Shown piece after piece: positions 20,276 through 28,733 of a stretch of 64,000 nucleotides of DNA (positions are counted from its first letter, which is position 1; every line of letters begins with the position of its first letter). The notes below the pieces were generated by a model. That model was not told the origin of the DNA, made no database searches, and was given only the letters and a program-made list of their open reading frames with translations. This DNA comes from Sulfitobacter sp. M05 (GTDB lineage: Bacteria > Pseudomonadota > Alphaproteobacteria > Rhodobacterales > Rhodobacteraceae). The stretch is from the NCBI RefSeq assembly GCF_029285175.1, contig NZ_JABEDH010000001.1, forward strand, positions 1,364,001 to 1,428,000, written 5' to 3'. The position numbers and the translations under genes are program-made.

Positions 20276-20806
20276 TTATTCAGAAGGCGCGGTTTTTTCA
20301 GGCAAGGCGGGGCATTCTTCGCCCACAACGGTGCCGTCATATGCTTTTTCGCCGCAATCGTTCAGCTCGTGCCAGACATAGCCACGCCCGTCATCGGTGA
20401 TGGCAACAATCCGGTCCACGCCGTAATGCACGTTTTTGCCACTCAGAAAGGTCAGCGCGGTGCCAGCGGTGATTTCGGCTGCGATGGCAGCAGCGTCGAA
20501 ACAATCAAACCATGCCGGCGCATTGCGCGGTTCGACATTGTCGATCAACACATAGCTTTCGGTCAAAAAGGCCAGGCTTTGCGTGGTGGTGAAACAGGCG
20601 CGATAGCGGATCGGAGAGCTTTCGGCGTCGATCGCTTGGAAGCTGTCGAAAAGGATCGGCTCGGGGGCCTGCGAATTCAGCGACACAAGGGCCACCTCTT
20701 CCTCGGCCACGGCTTCGTAGAAACCATAGATTTGCAGGTAATACAGCCCGGCGCCGGCAATGAGTGCTGAAATCAAGATCACAATCCCTACGATTTTGCC
20801 GTTCAT
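20276..20806 (-). CDS. Conserved membrane-anchored protein (DUF6446-like)
   Basis: A 176-residue protein with one N-terminal hydrophobic anchor (IVGIVILISALIAGAGLYYL, about 5-24) and a predicted periplasmic domain of about 150 residues containing cysteines in RACF, DCFDAA, NDCGEKAYDG and EECP. It looks like the DUF6446 family, which in Rhodobacterales regularly sits between glyQ and glyS; no function is established. Its position in the glycyl-tRNA synthetase operon is conserved, but nothing in the sequence suggests a role in translation. Confidence 0.82.
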   Translation of the reverse strand: MNGKIVGIVILISALIAGAGLYYLQIYGFYEAVAEEEVALVSLNSQAPEPILFDSFQAIDAESSPIRYRACFTTTQSLAFLTESYVLIDNVEPRNAPAWFDCFDAAAIAAEITAGTALTFLSGKNVHYGVDRIVAITDDGRGYVWHELNDCGEKAYDGTVVGEECPALPEKTAPSE

Positions 20807-20858
20807 GGCTGCCGCCCCATATGGAACACCTTAGGGGACAACTGCGGCGCTGTCCGGT

Positions 20859-21815
20859 TCATGCTGCATCCTCGGACCAGCCACCGGCACGGGTTTGCAC
20901 AAAGGCATCGGCGCACATCTTGGACAGGGCACGCACCCGTCCGATATAGGCCTGCCGCTCGGTCACAGAGATCACGCCGCGCGCATCCAACAGGTTGAAC
21001 ATATGGCTGGCCTTGATGCATTGATCATAGGCCGGATGTACCATGATGATACGCTTACCGGTTTTGGGATCATTTACAGGCTGTTCAAGGATCATCTTGC
21101 AATGGGCCTCGGCCTCTTCGAACTGGCGCAACAACACGTCGGTGTTGGCAGTGTCAAAGTTCCAGCGGGCGTATTCCTCTTCGGTCTGCTTGAACACATC
21201 CGCATAGGTCAACGGGATCAACGCATCAGGATCGTTGAACGGCATGTTCATCACATGGTCAACGCCAAGGACATACATCGCCAGACGTTCCAGACCATAG
21301 GTCAATTCGCCGCTGACCGGATGACAGTCATGTCCGCCGACCTGCTGGAAATAGGTGAACTGGCTGACTTCCATACCATCACACCAGACTTCCCATCCCA
21401 AGCCCCAAGCGCCCAAGGTCGGGCTTTCCCAATCGTCCTCTACAAAACGAATGTCGTGCAGGTCCATATTGATGCCGATCGCTTCAAGCGAACCAAGATA
21501 CAACTCTTGCAGGTTTGGCGGGCTCGGTTTGATTAACACCTGATACTGGTAATAATGCTGCAACCGGTTCGGGTTCTCGCCGTAGCGCCCGTCAGTGGGG
21601 CGGCGCGAGGGCTGCACATAGGCCGCGGCCCAAGCTTGGGTGCCCAGTGACCGAAGGGTGGTTGCCGGATGGAAGGTCCCCGCCCCGACCTCCATGTCAT
21701 AGGGTTGCAAAATAGCGCAGCCTTTGGAGGCCCAATAATTCTGCAACGCCAGAATGATCGCCTGAAACGATTTTGGTTTTGCGATACTCTGGTTTTTCTC
21801 GGGGGTCTGGGACAT
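20859..21815 (-). CDS. glyQ: Glycyl-tRNA synthetase alpha subunit
   Basis: The catalytic class II subunit that activates glycine and transfers it to tRNA-Gly. The opening [20 protein letters not shown] and the following block [20 protein letters not shown] are signatures of GlyQ. At 318 residues from the ATG at 21815 it has a normal length; GAGAGGCA lies upstream of that ATG, and the frame upstream has no similarity. First gene of the operon leading to glyS. Confidence 0.96.
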   Translation of the reverse strand: MSQTPEKNQSIAKPKSFQAIILALQNYWASKGCAILQPYDMEVGAGTFHPATTLRSLGTQAWAAAYVQPSRRPTDGRYGENPNRLQHYYQYQVLIKPSPPNLQELYLGSLEAIGINMDLHDIRFVEDDWESPTLGAWGLGWEVWCDGMEVSQFTYFQQVGGHDCHPVSGELTYGLERLAMYVLGVDHVMNMPFNDPDALIPLTYADVFKQTEEEYARWNFDTANTDVLLRQFEEAEAHCKMILEQPVNDPKTGKRIIMVHPAYDQCIKASHMFNLLDARGVISVTERQAYIGRVRALSKMCADAFVQTRAGGWSEDAA

Positions 21816-21983
21816 CTCAATTGCCTCTCGTTGGCTTTGGCTTCTACCTACGGTCCCCACCCTTGGGCGTCAATTGCATCACACCTACAAAATCGCGCGG
21901 CAAATGCCCGATGCAACCATGGCGTTTCTAGCGTTTTCCTGCTTTATCTCCGCAACCTGTGAATCACATGAGAAACTTCCCCT

Positions 21984-23795
21984 ATGACGCGCATTTTTTC
22001 GATTTTGCTGGCTGCAACCTTTTCTCTCCTGATCTTTCTAGAGAGCGCCGCCCTCGCACAGTCACCTGACGATGTCGTCTGGGTTCAGATCGAGGCACAA
22101 CCACGGCTTTCCGAAGCCACTGCCCGCGCCCGCGTTTACGCCGAACAGGTAGAGGATGTGAACGGGTTTTCACTGGGTGGCGGCTGGTACGCGATTGCAG
22201 TGGGCCCCTACCGCCGTGCGGACGCCGAGCAGGTCTTGCGGCAATATGTGCGCAGTGGCATCGTGCCGCGTGACAGTTTCATCCAGCTTTCAAGCAGCTT
22301 TCGCCAGCAGTTCTGGCCAGTGGGCGCAAATGTACTGAACCGCGATGTCGCACAGGCACCGGACGCACCAGCCGTTCCACAAGAACCCGATGCACCGGAC
22401 AGCGCATCCGCACCCGCCGAAGCGCCCCAACCAACAGTTGCTCAGACACCGGCGATCCCCGTTCAGGAACCCATCGATGAAACCCTATCCGAAGCGCGCC
22501 GCAGTGAGCGTCGGCTGAATGGGCAGGAACGCAAGGATTTGCAGATCGCGCTGAAATGGGCCGGGCACTATAACGCAGCTATCGACGGCTCTTTCGGGCG
22601 CGGCACGCGCAATTCAATGGCCGCGTGGCAGGATGCAAATAACTTTGAAACAACCGGTGTTCTGACGACCCTGCAACGGGCAACGCTGTTGAAACAGTAT
22701 AATGCCGTGCTTGACGGATTGGGCCTGAACCTTGTGCGCGATGTGCAGGCAGGAATCGAAATGGTGATGCCAACAGCACAAGTTGCTTTTGCCAGATACG
22801 AGGCCCCTTTTGCCCAGTATGACAGCACCGGCGACATTGGCGCGCGGGTTTTGCTGATATCACAGGCCGGCGACCAGAACACCTTGTTCGGTTTGTACGA
22901 CATCATGCAAACCCTTGAAATCGTACCACTGAACGGGCCGCGTGAACGCCGCAAATCGTCATTCACGCTGGTGGGGGAAAACGACCGGATCATCAGCGAA
23001 ACACGTGCCAGCCTGAAAGACGGTCAGGTCAAGGGTTTCACCCTGATCTGGCCTGCTGGGGACGAGGCGCGTCGCAGCCGTGTGATGGCCGAACTCGACA
23101 AAAGCTTTACCCGCCTGCCCGGTGTTCTTGATCCGGCTGCTGGCGGCGACGCCGAACAGGCCATTGATCTGGTGTCAGGCTTGCAGGTGCGTCAGGCGAA
23201 ACTGGCCCGCTCGGGCTTTTTCATTGACCGCAGCGGCACGGTGGTAACCACAGCTGAAGCCGTGCGTTCTTGTGGGCGCTTGACGGTGGATGGTGACACC
23301 GATGCCGATGTGCTGGCACAGGACGACACCAACGGTATCGCGTTCCTGAAGCCGCGCGGCGACCTTGCCCCGCTGGCGGTTGCCGCCTTTGATCTGGGCA
23401 CCCCGCGCCTGCAGTCGGAAGTCTCTGTTGCTGGCTATTCCTACGAAGGTGTGCTGTCCGCCGCGACTCTGACCTTTGGCAAACTGGCAGACGTGCGCGG
23501 CTTGTCCGGCGAAGAACACCTGAACCGTCTGGCGCTCAAGGCACAGGCCGGCGATGCCGGTGGTCCGGTGTTTGACGCAAGCGGCAATGTTGTGGGGATG
23601 TTGTTGCCCCGACCGTCCGGTGCGCAGGAATTGCCGGAAGATGTCAGCTTTGCACTGGCCGGCGGCACTGTTGCGGCTCTTGCTGCGCAAGCAGGTGTAG
23701 AACTGACGGCCTCGGAGCGCACCGACAGCATCGCCCCGCGTGACTTGCGACTGGCCGCGCAGGGCATGACCGTATTGGTCAGCTGCTGGGAATGA
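21984..23795 (+). CDS. Secreted SPOR/peptidoglycan-binding protein with inactive trypsin-like domain
   Basis: A 603-residue exported protein. A signal peptide (about 1-25) is followed by a SPOR-like region (about 30-110; WYAIAVGPYRRADAEQVLR), a Pro/Ala-rich linker, a PG_binding_1 domain (about 170-240; LQIALKWAGHYNAAIDGSFG) and a C-terminal chymotrypsin-fold domain (about 405-595). In that last domain the three catalytic residues appear lost: the His position is Glu in VTTAEAV (about 425), the Asp position is not acidic in DDTNGIAFLK, and GNSGGP is GDAGGP, so Ser is Ala (about 525). It is probably a periplasmic wall-binding scaffold or sensor rather than a protease. Confidence 0.85.
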   Translation: MTRIFSILLAATFSLLIFLESAALAQSPDDVVWVQIEAQPRLSEATARARVYAEQVEDVNGFSLGGGWYAIAVGPYRRADAEQVLRQYVRSGIVPRDSFIQLSSSFRQQFWPVGANVLNRDVAQAPDAPAVPQEPDAPDSASAPAEAPQPTVAQTPAIPVQEPIDETLSEARRSERRLNGQERKDLQIALKWAGHYNAAIDGSFGRGTRNSMAAWQDANNFETTGVLTTLQRATLLKQYNAVLDGLGLNLVRDVQAGIEMVMPTAQVAFARYEAPFAQYDSTGDIGARVLLISQAGDQNTLFGLYDIMQTLEIVPLNGPRERRKSSFTLVGENDRIISETRASLKDGQVKGFTLIWPAGDEARRSRVMAELDKSFTRLPGVLDPAAGGDAEQAIDLVSGLQVRQAKLARSGFFIDRSGTVVTTAEAVRSCGRLTVDGDTDADVLAQDDTNGIAFLKPRGDLAPLAVAAFDLGTPRLQSEVSVAGYSYEGVLSAATLTFGKLADVRGLSGEEHLNRLALKAQAGDAGGPVFDASGNVVGMLLPRPSGAQELPEDVSFALAGGTVAALAAQAGVELTASERTDSIAPRDLRLAAQGMTVLVSCWE

Positions 23796-23797
23796 TG

Positions 23798-23838
23798 AAA
23801 AAGGGTAAGACTTTTGTGCAGGTCTTGCCCTTTTTCCT
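23798..23838. terminator. Bidirectional terminator
   Basis: A 14-bp stem with one G-U pair (AAAAAGGGTAAGAC at 23798-23811, GTCTTGCCCTTTTT at 23822-23835) starts 3 bp after the stop of the trypsin-like gene and ends in T-rich sequence. The A-run on the other side lets it serve the convergent transcript too. Confidence 0.85.
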
Positions 23839-23871
23839 TTGGCGCGGAGCTTTTCAGAACACCGCGCCAGA

Positions 23872-23915
23872 CGGATTTTTTTGAAAAATCCGGACCGTTT
23901 TCTTTAAAAGAAAAC
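23872..23915. repeat. Two-hairpin intergenic module, copy A
   Basis: Two adjacent inverted repeats: CGGATTTTT / GAAAAATCCG (23872-23892) and GTTTTCTTT / AAAGAAAAC (23897-23915). The same pair of hairpins, with related sequence, occurs at 30187-30231 and 34334-34375. It lies between two convergent genes. Confidence 0.7.
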
Positions 23916-23917
23916 GC

Positions 23918-25528
23918 CTATCCCAGAATGGCAGGCGTCAGATAAATCAGTGTCGGCCCGTCCGCTGCAAAGGCATCGGAAACCGCCTCTTGCATCTGCG
24001 CCAAATCCCCCGGTGCCACAGCCCGCGCGCCAAAGGCCTCGGCCAGCTTCACAAAATCCGGATTGCGCGCCACCACAGCATTTGGCGCAATCTGGGCGCG
24101 CACCATGCTGTCCTCGATCTCACCCAGCTTGCCATTGTCCCACAGAATGATCGGCAGGCTCAGCCCCAGCTCAACCGCCACACCCAGCTCTTGCATGGTG
24201 TAGTGAAACCCATAATCCCCGATAATCGCCAGGGTCGGCTTGCCCTGACGTGCAACCGCCCCGCCAATCGCCGCCGGCGTGGCGTATCCCAAAGTGCCAA
24301 AGCCATAGGGATGGTGCCAATGCCCGGGGCGGTCCATATCCCAAACTTCTTTGGCCACATAAGCAAACTGCGTCATGTCGGAATAGATCATCGTGTCCGC
24401 AGGTACCGCCGCGCGCAGGGCGTCACAAACCGGCACAATACCGGGGCGTTCGGCGTCTGTTTCGGCACGCCAGCGGGCACGGGTCGCCGCGACCTCCTCC
24501 GCCTTCCAGCCGCTTTGGCGGGTGCCGTCTTGTGGCAGTTCGGCGGCCAATGCGCTTAGGAAAGCACCGGCTTCGGCCTGCATCGGATGGCTGGCCCGTT
24601 GCGGATCGGAGAGAACTTCGGGATCAAGATCAATGCGTACCAGATCGCCAGTATGTCCCAGATGGGACCGCCAGATGTCGACCTCGGCGAATTCAGTTCC
24701 GATGGCGATGACCAGATCAGCCTTGCCCAGAACCGTGGCGCTTTCTCCGCGGGCAAGACAGGCACCGTAATTCAACGGGTCGTCCCCCGCGATGATGCCC
24801 CGCCCCGCATAGCTGCTCATGCTGGCCGCGCCGCAGGCCGACACCACCGCACGTGCAGCCTCACTTGCCTGTGCCGCGCCACCGCCAAAGACAAACAGCG
24901 GCATTTGCGCCTGCCCCAGCATCGTGACCAACTGCGCAACGTCCTGTGCCCGATACCCTGTTGCTACCACCGGTGACAGCTTGGCCGGTGCCGGCGATGC
25001 CACGGCTTCCAACTGTGCAATCGGGACCTGAATGTGCTTTGAGCGGGGCCGCGCACTGATGAATTCAGCAAAGGCGCGATCGACCAACCCGTAAGCCGCA
25101 TCCGCGCTGACGGCGACCTCAGACCAGTCACAGACCGTTGCAGCCGCCGCCTGCTGATCCTTCATCTGGTGCAACTGGCCACGCCGCGCCGCCACCTCGT
25201 CCAGACAGGATGACATCACCAGCATCGGCACGCTATCGGAATAGGCCTGCCCCATAGGTGTCATAATGTTACACACCCCCGGACCGGTGATCACATAGGC
25301 CACCCCCGGCTTGCCACTCGCACGGGCATAGCCATCGGCCATAAAGCCTGCACCTTGTTCATGGCGCGCCAGAACATGGGCGATGCCCGCCTCTTCAATG
25401 CCGCGATACATCTCTTGGTTATGCACACCGGGAATGCCGAAAATCACATCAACGCCGCGCTCTTTCAACATATGAGAAATCTGCGCACCCAGTGGTTTGG
25501 CCCCATTGGCAAGTTTTGTTTCGGGCAT
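23918..25528 (-). CDS. ThDP-dependent decarboxylase (5-guanidino-2-oxopentanoate decarboxylase-like)
   Basis: A 536-residue thiamine diphosphate enzyme of the acetolactate-synthase/pyruvate-decarboxylase superfamily. The N-terminal PYR domain has the catalytic glutamate in ARHEQGAGFMADGYAR (about residue 58), then a central TPP_enzyme_M domain, and a C-terminal PP domain with the Mg/ThDP motif GDYGFHYTMQELG followed by the WDNGKLGEI segment. It lacks the FAD-binding signature of true acetolactate synthases. The best guess is AruI-type 5-guanidino-2-oxopentanoate decarboxylase of the arginine transaminase pathway, but the substrate is inferred only. Start chosen at the ATG overlapping the trkH stop (TGATG). 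Confidence 0.78.
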   Translation of the reverse strand: MPETKLANGAKPLGAQISHMLKERGVDVIFGIPGVHNQEMYRGIEEAGIAHVLARHEQGAGFMADGYARASGKPGVAYVITGPGVCNIMTPMGQAYSDSVPMLVMSSCLDEVAARRGQLHQMKDQQAAAATVCDWSEVAVSADAAYGLVDRAFAEFISARPRSKHIQVPIAQLEAVASPAPAKLSPVVATGYRAQDVAQLVTMLGQAQMPLFVFGGGAAQASEAARAVVSACGAASMSSYAGRGIIAGDDPLNYGACLARGESATVLGKADLVIAIGTEFAEVDIWRSHLGHTGDLVRIDLDPEVLSDPQRASHPMQAEAGAFLSALAAELPQDGTRQSGWKAEEVAATRARWRAETDAERPGIVPVCDALRAAVPADTMIYSDMTQFAYVAKEVWDMDRPGHWHHPYGFGTLGYATPAAIGGAVARQGKPTLAIIGDYGFHYTMQELGVAVELGLSLPIILWDNGKLGEIEDSMVRAQIAPNAVVARNPDFVKLAEAFGARAVAPGDLAQMQEAVSDAFAADGPTLIYLTPAILG

Positions 25529-26976
25529 CACGCTCTCCAGAATTTAACAGTTAAGATGACATAGACCGCCAGCAGTTCCAGCCGGCCAATCAACATTGCA
25601 ATGGTCAGAATCCATTTTGCGGTATCGTTGAGGCTGGCAAAGTTTCCAGCTGGGCCAATAATCGGGCCCAATCCCGGACCAATATTCGCCAAGGCTGCCG
25701 CCGCGCCCGAGACCGAAGTGATGAAATCAAGCCCTGTCAGGCTCAGCGCAACGGCAACCAACCCCAGCGTCACGATGAAGAACATAAAGAACGACATCAC
25801 CGAGGACAGAACATCCGGCCCCACGGGGCGCCCGTCATAGCGCGGCGTGAAAATGCCGTGCGGCGAACGGATACGGCGCAACTGGGCACGGATCGAGGCA
25901 AACAGAAGCTGGTAGCGGAAAATCTTGATCGAACAGGCGGTAGAACCCGCACAACCACCGATCAGGCCAATGAAGAAAAACAGGGTTACCGCAAAGCCGC
26001 CCCATTGCATGTAATCAACGCTGGCATATCCGGTGCCGGAAATGATCGAGGTGATATTGAACAGCGCCTCGCGAAAGTTCTTTTCCCATGAGTTCGGAAA
26101 CAGCTGATGCAAAACGAAGATCGTGATCCCCACAAGAATAAGCAGGGTAAAGATAAACCCGCGCACTTGCGGATCACGGTGCAAGGCCATGGTATTGCCG
26201 TTCAACAGCTGCACGTAGCGCACGAACGGCAGAGCCGCGAGGATCATAAAGACTGATGCGACGTATTCGGCGTTGCCCGAAAACGCGCCGAAAGAAGCAT
26301 CGTAATTGGCAAACCCGCCAGTAGCGATGGTGGTCAACGCATGTACCGTAGCGTCAAAGATGCTCAGCCCCACTGAGACGTAGCCCAGCACACAGGCCAG
26401 CGTCAGCCAAAGGTAGATGACCGAAATCTGGGTGGCGATCTGACCGGCGCGGGGAAGGATTTTACCAAAGGTGTCAAACCCTTCAGACTTAAAAATCTGC
26501 ATACCGCCCACCTTGAGTTCCGGCAGGAACACCATGGCGACAACAATAATACCAACCCCGCCGAGCCATTGCAGGATGCCGCGCCACAACAACAGCCCCT
26601 TGGGCAGCGTTTCCAGCCCGCTCAGCACCGTAGATCCGGTGGTGGTCAGGCCTGACATTGCCTCAAAGAACGCATCGGTGAACCCCGAGCCGGTGGCCCC
26701 CAGAATAAAGGGCAAGGCACCAAACAGCGGCAACATCAGCCACACGCCCGTGGTAAGCAAAAACGTCTGCTGGATGGTCAGCCCCTCGCGCACGCCATTG
26801 GCGCAGGCCAGCGCGAGCATACCTCCGGCCAGGGTTGTGATCAGGGCGGATTCAGCAAAGACACGCCAATGCCCACGGCCCTCGGCCACATCCACCAGCA
26901 TCGGCAACAGCATGGCCACGCCCAGCACAGCCACCAGCAGGCCAACAACATATCCGACAGGGCGTAAATCTAACAT
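25528..26976 (-). CDS. trkH: Trk-type potassium uptake protein TrkH
   Basis: The membrane subunit of the Trk K+ uptake system, 482 residues, four M1-P-M2 repeats. The selectivity-filter loops are visible as MSGLTTTGSTVLSG, HALTTIATGGFANYDAS, ISGTGYASVDY and ALANIGPGLGPI. LDLRPVGYVVGLLVAVLGVAM at the N-terminus is the usual first helix. The ATG at 26976 is used; a TTG at 27012 is in frame but outside the conserved region. No trkA is adjacent. Its stop overlaps the start of the ThDP enzyme gene, so the two are translated together, an odd partnership. Confidence 0.93.
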   Translation of the reverse strand: MLDLRPVGYVVGLLVAVLGVAMLLPMLVDVAEGRGHWRVFAESALITTLAGGMLALACANGVREGLTIQQTFLLTTGVWLMLPLFGALPFILGATGSGFTDAFFEAMSGLTTTGSTVLSGLETLPKGLLLWRGILQWLGGVGIIVVAMVFLPELKVGGMQIFKSEGFDTFGKILPRAGQIATQISVIYLWLTLACVLGYVSVGLSIFDATVHALTTIATGGFANYDASFGAFSGNAEYVASVFMILAALPFVRYVQLLNGNTMALHRDPQVRGFIFTLLILVGITIFVLHQLFPNSWEKNFREALFNITSIISGTGYASVDYMQWGGFAVTLFFFIGLIGGCAGSTACSIKIFRYQLLFASIRAQLRRIRSPHGIFTPRYDGRPVGPDVLSSVMSFFMFFIVTLGLVAVALSLTGLDFITSVSGAAAALANIGPGLGPIIGPAGNFASLNDTAKWILTIAMLIGRLELLAVYVILTVKFWRA

Positions 26977-27030
26977 GGCCGCAGCGTTGGCGCGGGGCCA
27001 CAGCAGTGTCAAGCGGTCACCGGTTATTCA

Positions 27031-27078
27031 AACGAAAACGGCCTGCCCAACACCCGTATTATGGGGTCGGAACAGGCC
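27031..27078 (-). terminator. Terminator of the DUF1127-like gene
   Basis: Reading leftwards, GGCCTG and CAGGCC pair around an inner ACCCC/GGGT stem and are followed by GTTTTCGTTT. It lies 31 bp past the stop at 27109. Confidence 0.6.
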
Positions 27079-27108
27079 ATTTATCAGACTGTGCTGGGAA
27101 GCCGCAGT

Positions 27109-27372
27109 TCAGAGATAGTACAGGTCGCGGAAGACGAAATGCACGATATCGTCGCGCTTGATACCCATCTTATCCAGCTCCGCGTCGGATTTTGCCTGCA
27201 ACATGTGAACCTGATCCACCCGGCGCTGACCAGTGGAGGACATTGCCATTTTGTTCACAACGTTCTCGATCTTCAGACCAAGACGGATAAAGAAGTTCCG
27301 GGTTGCGGTGATCTCATTGTTGAGAACGGCGGATGCATCAGTGCTTGTGGATGCGAAATCTTGGTAAGCCAT
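27109..27372 (-). CDS. Small DUF1127-like protein
   Basis: An 87-residue protein. The C-terminal half (KSDAELDKMGIKRDDIVHFV) matches the DUF1127/YjiS pattern of a helix followed by 'sDaeLkdiGi-R-dI'; the N-terminal 50 residues are more variable. DUF1127 proteins are small, basic, often stress-induced and in some alphaproteobacteria affect RNA metabolism or phosphate and carbon use; here the function is unknown. The ATG is preceded by GAGGCACC, and the gene has its own terminator, so it is an independent transcript between trkH and folE2. Confidence 0.72.
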   Translation of the reverse strand: MAYQDFASTSTDASAVLNNEITATRNFFIRLGLKIENVVNKMAMSSTGQRRVDQVHMLQAKSDAELDKMGIKRDDIVHFVFRDLYYL

Positions 27373-27523
27373 AATAGGTGCCTCATGACGGAATGTTTAT
27401 CGTTACACGTCCGTCTAGGCACTTGCTGCACCGCAGAATAGAGACAATACTGCATAGCCGGTTGGCAAAAAACGCATGCCGCATTGCGGCATAAATTTGG
27501 CACACCTCTTACGGACCTGCCGT

Positions 27524-28618
27524 TCAGCCGACGTGAAACAGCGTATTGAAGAGTTTTGGGTCAATACTCTGCATCTCAAAGGTCGGGCCCTCTGTCAGCA
27601 CCGAAATCGCATCATGGCTGTGCAGGCTTTCCTGATGGCTGGCAATAACGCGGAAATCGCCGACCCTTGGCTCTGCCAACAGCTGTTCGCAGAACAAACG
27701 CGCGGCATCCTCGACAAAAATCGGGTTGGCAGCGTTCAATTCGGCAAAGGCCTGTTCGTCCTCGCGTTTGACCATCACCTGAGTCTCAGTGGGCACGGCA
27801 CGACGGCAGGCGTCGATCAGATCTTCAAACCACAGGCAATCGCCATCACAGTTGATCACTGCGGAAACCCGCGCCACCGAGCGCTGCGAATGCGGCGTGG
27901 CCAGTTGCCCGCGGGTTGAACGGGCATGTTCGGACAACTCCAGCGAACAGGGACAGGTGCTGGAATAGACATAATCAAGGTGGATCATTTTCTGGCGCAC
28001 ACCGTCTTTCTCGACCAGTTCCAGTGCCACATCATAATATTGATAACCTGACAGGCCGGACCGCAACGATTCAATCTTCATCGGAAAGCTGAACCGCATT
28101 TGTATCCGTGCATCCATGCTGTCCAGATCGGCCTTGTAATCATCCAGCGCCGCCTCGATCACTTCAAAGCTGAAGGTGCGTTCGGCATGTTTGTAGAAAC
28201 TGCGCATGATCCGGGACATGTTAATGCCCTTCTTATCCGCCTCAAGGCTGACCGAACCGGTTACCGAGGTTTCAAGGACCAAGTCGCCTGCATCCCGGGT
28301 CCGGAACCCGATGGGCAGGCGAAAGTTGGAAATACCCACATGCTGGATCTGTTGCTGCGCACCGCGGATCAGGCTGGACGGGCCGTTCTGCAAATCTGGC
28401 AAGGTGGCATGGTAGTTATCACCGACTGCGAAATCTTCAGGGTAGCTGCGGTTAAACTCGGGATACCCGCCTGTCTGCGACAACAACCGCGCCACCGCTG
28501 GGTCAAGTGCTTCGATCTCTGCCTTGGTAGCTTGTTCGGCCCACGCCCTGAGGGTGGCAAGCGCCTGTTCGGCCTGCGCGCGTTCTGGTGCCTTGTCGAC
28601 AGACGTTATCACATTCAT
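27524..28618 (-). CDS. folE2: GTP cyclohydrolase I type IB (FolE2)
   Basis: A 364-residue member of the metal-flexible type of GTP cyclohydrolase, which opens folate (and possibly queuosine) synthesis by making dihydroneopterin triphosphate. Signatures are HVGISNFRLPI at about residue 94, the metal Cys in YSSTCPCSLELSEH and the RSVARVSAVIN segment. FolE2 does not need zinc and is often repressed by Zur. It supplies the substrate line for FolB and FolP near 13 kb. An inverted repeat lies 50-70 bp upstream. Confidence 0.95.
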   Translation of the reverse strand: MNVITSVDKAPERAQAEQALATLRAWAEQATKAEIEALDPAVARLLSQTGGYPEFNRSYPEDFAVGDNYHATLPDLQNGPSSLIRGAQQQIQHVGISNFRLPIGFRTRDAGDLVLETSVTGSVSLEADKKGINMSRIMRSFYKHAERTFSFEVIEAALDDYKADLDSMDARIQMRFSFPMKIESLRSGLSGYQYYDVALELVEKDGVRQKMIHLDYVYSSTCPCSLELSEHARSTRGQLATPHSQRSVARVSAVINCDGDCLWFEDLIDACRRAVPTETQVMVKREDEQAFAELNAANPIFVEDAARLFCEQLLAEPRVGDFRVIASHQESLHSHDAISVLTEGPTFEMQSIDPKLFNTLFHVG

Positions 28619-28667
28619 CAGCTGGGCCCCTTCTGGCGTCTGCCCTATACTTAGGGTGTCCTGCCAT

Positions 28668-28688
28668 GATTACAAACAACGATGTAAC
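28668..28688 (-). promoter_or_regulatory. Inverted repeat upstream of folE2 (possible Zur-type operator)
   Basis: Read on the minus strand, GTTACA and TGTAAT are separated by 8 nt (one mismatch in the arms), ending about 50 bp before the folE2 ATG. Zur operators in alphaproteobacteria are AT-rich palindromes of this general shape and folE2 is a usual Zur target, but the match to a consensus is loose. Confidence 0.3.
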
Positions 28689-28701
28689 TTAGACCGGCAA
28701 A

Positions 28702-28719
28702 CGGGGGGCATGCCCCCCG
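28702..28719. terminator. GC-rich hairpin downstream of metZ
   Basis: CGGGGGGCATGCCCCCCG is an 18-bp perfect palindrome 15 bp beyond the metZ stop. It lacks a T-run, so it may be a transcript end stabiliser or a weak terminator. Confidence 0.45.
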
Positions 28720-28733
28720 CGAAACCGGCATAA

